DNA of 12,505 nucleotides from Phycisphaerales bacterium. Its GTDB lineage: Bacteria > Planctomycetota > Phycisphaerae > Phycisphaerales > UBA1924. The notes beneath the pieces were generated by a model. It saw only the letters and a program-made list of their open reading frames with translations, had not been told where the DNA came from and did not search any database. Positions 12,327-12,505 of the stretch are shown piece after piece; within the stretch, counting starts at the first letter, position 1, and each line of letters starts with the position of its first letter. Where the stretch lies: NCBI GenBank assembly GCA_016709445.1, contig JADJMV010000020.1, positions 1-12,505 on the forward strand, given 5' to 3'. A program made the position numbers and the translations under genes.

Positions 12327-12505
12327 GTTCGGACTCTACCCGCTCTTCCTCCGCTCACTCTTCCCGGCCTTCGCCACCCTTGCCTTCCTCACCCCTTCCC
12401 GTTCGCCTCCTCCGCCTTCCTCCGTGCTACTCCGTGCGCTCCGTGGTGAGCCGCCTTCCTTCGCCCCCTTCGCCCCTTCGCGTTCCTCTGGGTTCTTCCC
12501 GACGA
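12327..12505. repeat. Non-coding, pyrimidine-rich stretch of dispersed repeats at the right edge
   Basis: No gene is supported. The plus strand holds CTCCGTGCTACTCCGTGCGC and CTCCGTGGTGAG motifs (about 12419-12450; the complement is the ACCACGGAG-type element), the 20-bp CCCTTCGCCCCTTCGCGTTC sequence (12466-12485) shared with the gap after the terminase, and a CTCACTCTTCCC tract resembling 6965-6976. The minus strand is correspondingly purine-rich, and no clear promoter for the terminase is visible. Confidence 0.55.

Noticed and set aside
1..12505. tRNA, rRNA, integrase, attachment site or insertion sequence
   Set aside because: No cloverleaf-like sequence, recombinase motif or flanking transposon inverted repeat was found on reading either strand, so integration of the phage is not demonstrated.

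Overview
The window reads as the head-morphogenesis half of a tailed-phage (HK97-type) genome, probably a prophage in a high-GC planctomycete. The phage identity is well supported: large terminase, HK97-family portal, S49/SppA-like head protease and HK97-fold major capsid protein are all recognisable, on the minus strand, in canonical order. The planctomycete guess is an inference. It rests on very high GC and on short dispersed intergenic elements of a kind I associate with planctomycete genomes (CACGGAG/CGCAGAG-type, CGCCCCTTCGCGTTC-type and GAGCCCCG...CGGGGC-type). No integrase, attachment site, lysis, tail or host gene is visible, so integration cannot be proved.

All genes I accept lie on the minus strand; transcription runs from the right edge to the left. 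In that order: terminase large subunit (12326-10626); three accessory genes, each preceded by the same hairpin plus ribosome-binding-site leader (an 82-aa unknown, a DUF7666-like protein with an alanine-rich tail, and a protein of tandem W-x-x-G-x repeats ending in a helix-turn-helix-like segment); two adjacent proteins that look like isolated pieces of a capsid protein; a two-helix membrane miniprotein; two small conserved-looking phage proteins; the portal; three small unknowns; the head protease; the major capsid protein; a 147-aa probable structural protein; and the first 106 residues of a probable beta-helix protein cut by the left edge. Many neighbours overlap by ATGA or abut closely, so much of the cluster is translationally coupled.

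The core genes would make, process and fill a capsid: the protease matures the capsid around the portal and the terminase packages DNA through it. The unusual part is the roughly 4 kb between terminase and portal (about 6.5-10.6 kb), where HK97-type phages usually have little or nothing. It holds the repeat-bearing, cassette-like genes and the two capsid-fragment proteins. The best candidate for something undescribed is that pair: both appear to keep the segment of this phage's own capsid protein running from an ESGQ-A-D motif to a GRPI...G-GD motif, without the N-terminal arm, E-loop or most of the P domain.

Long plus-strand open frames (up to 997 codons) are antisense shadows caused by high GC and by repeats without stops, and are not annotated.
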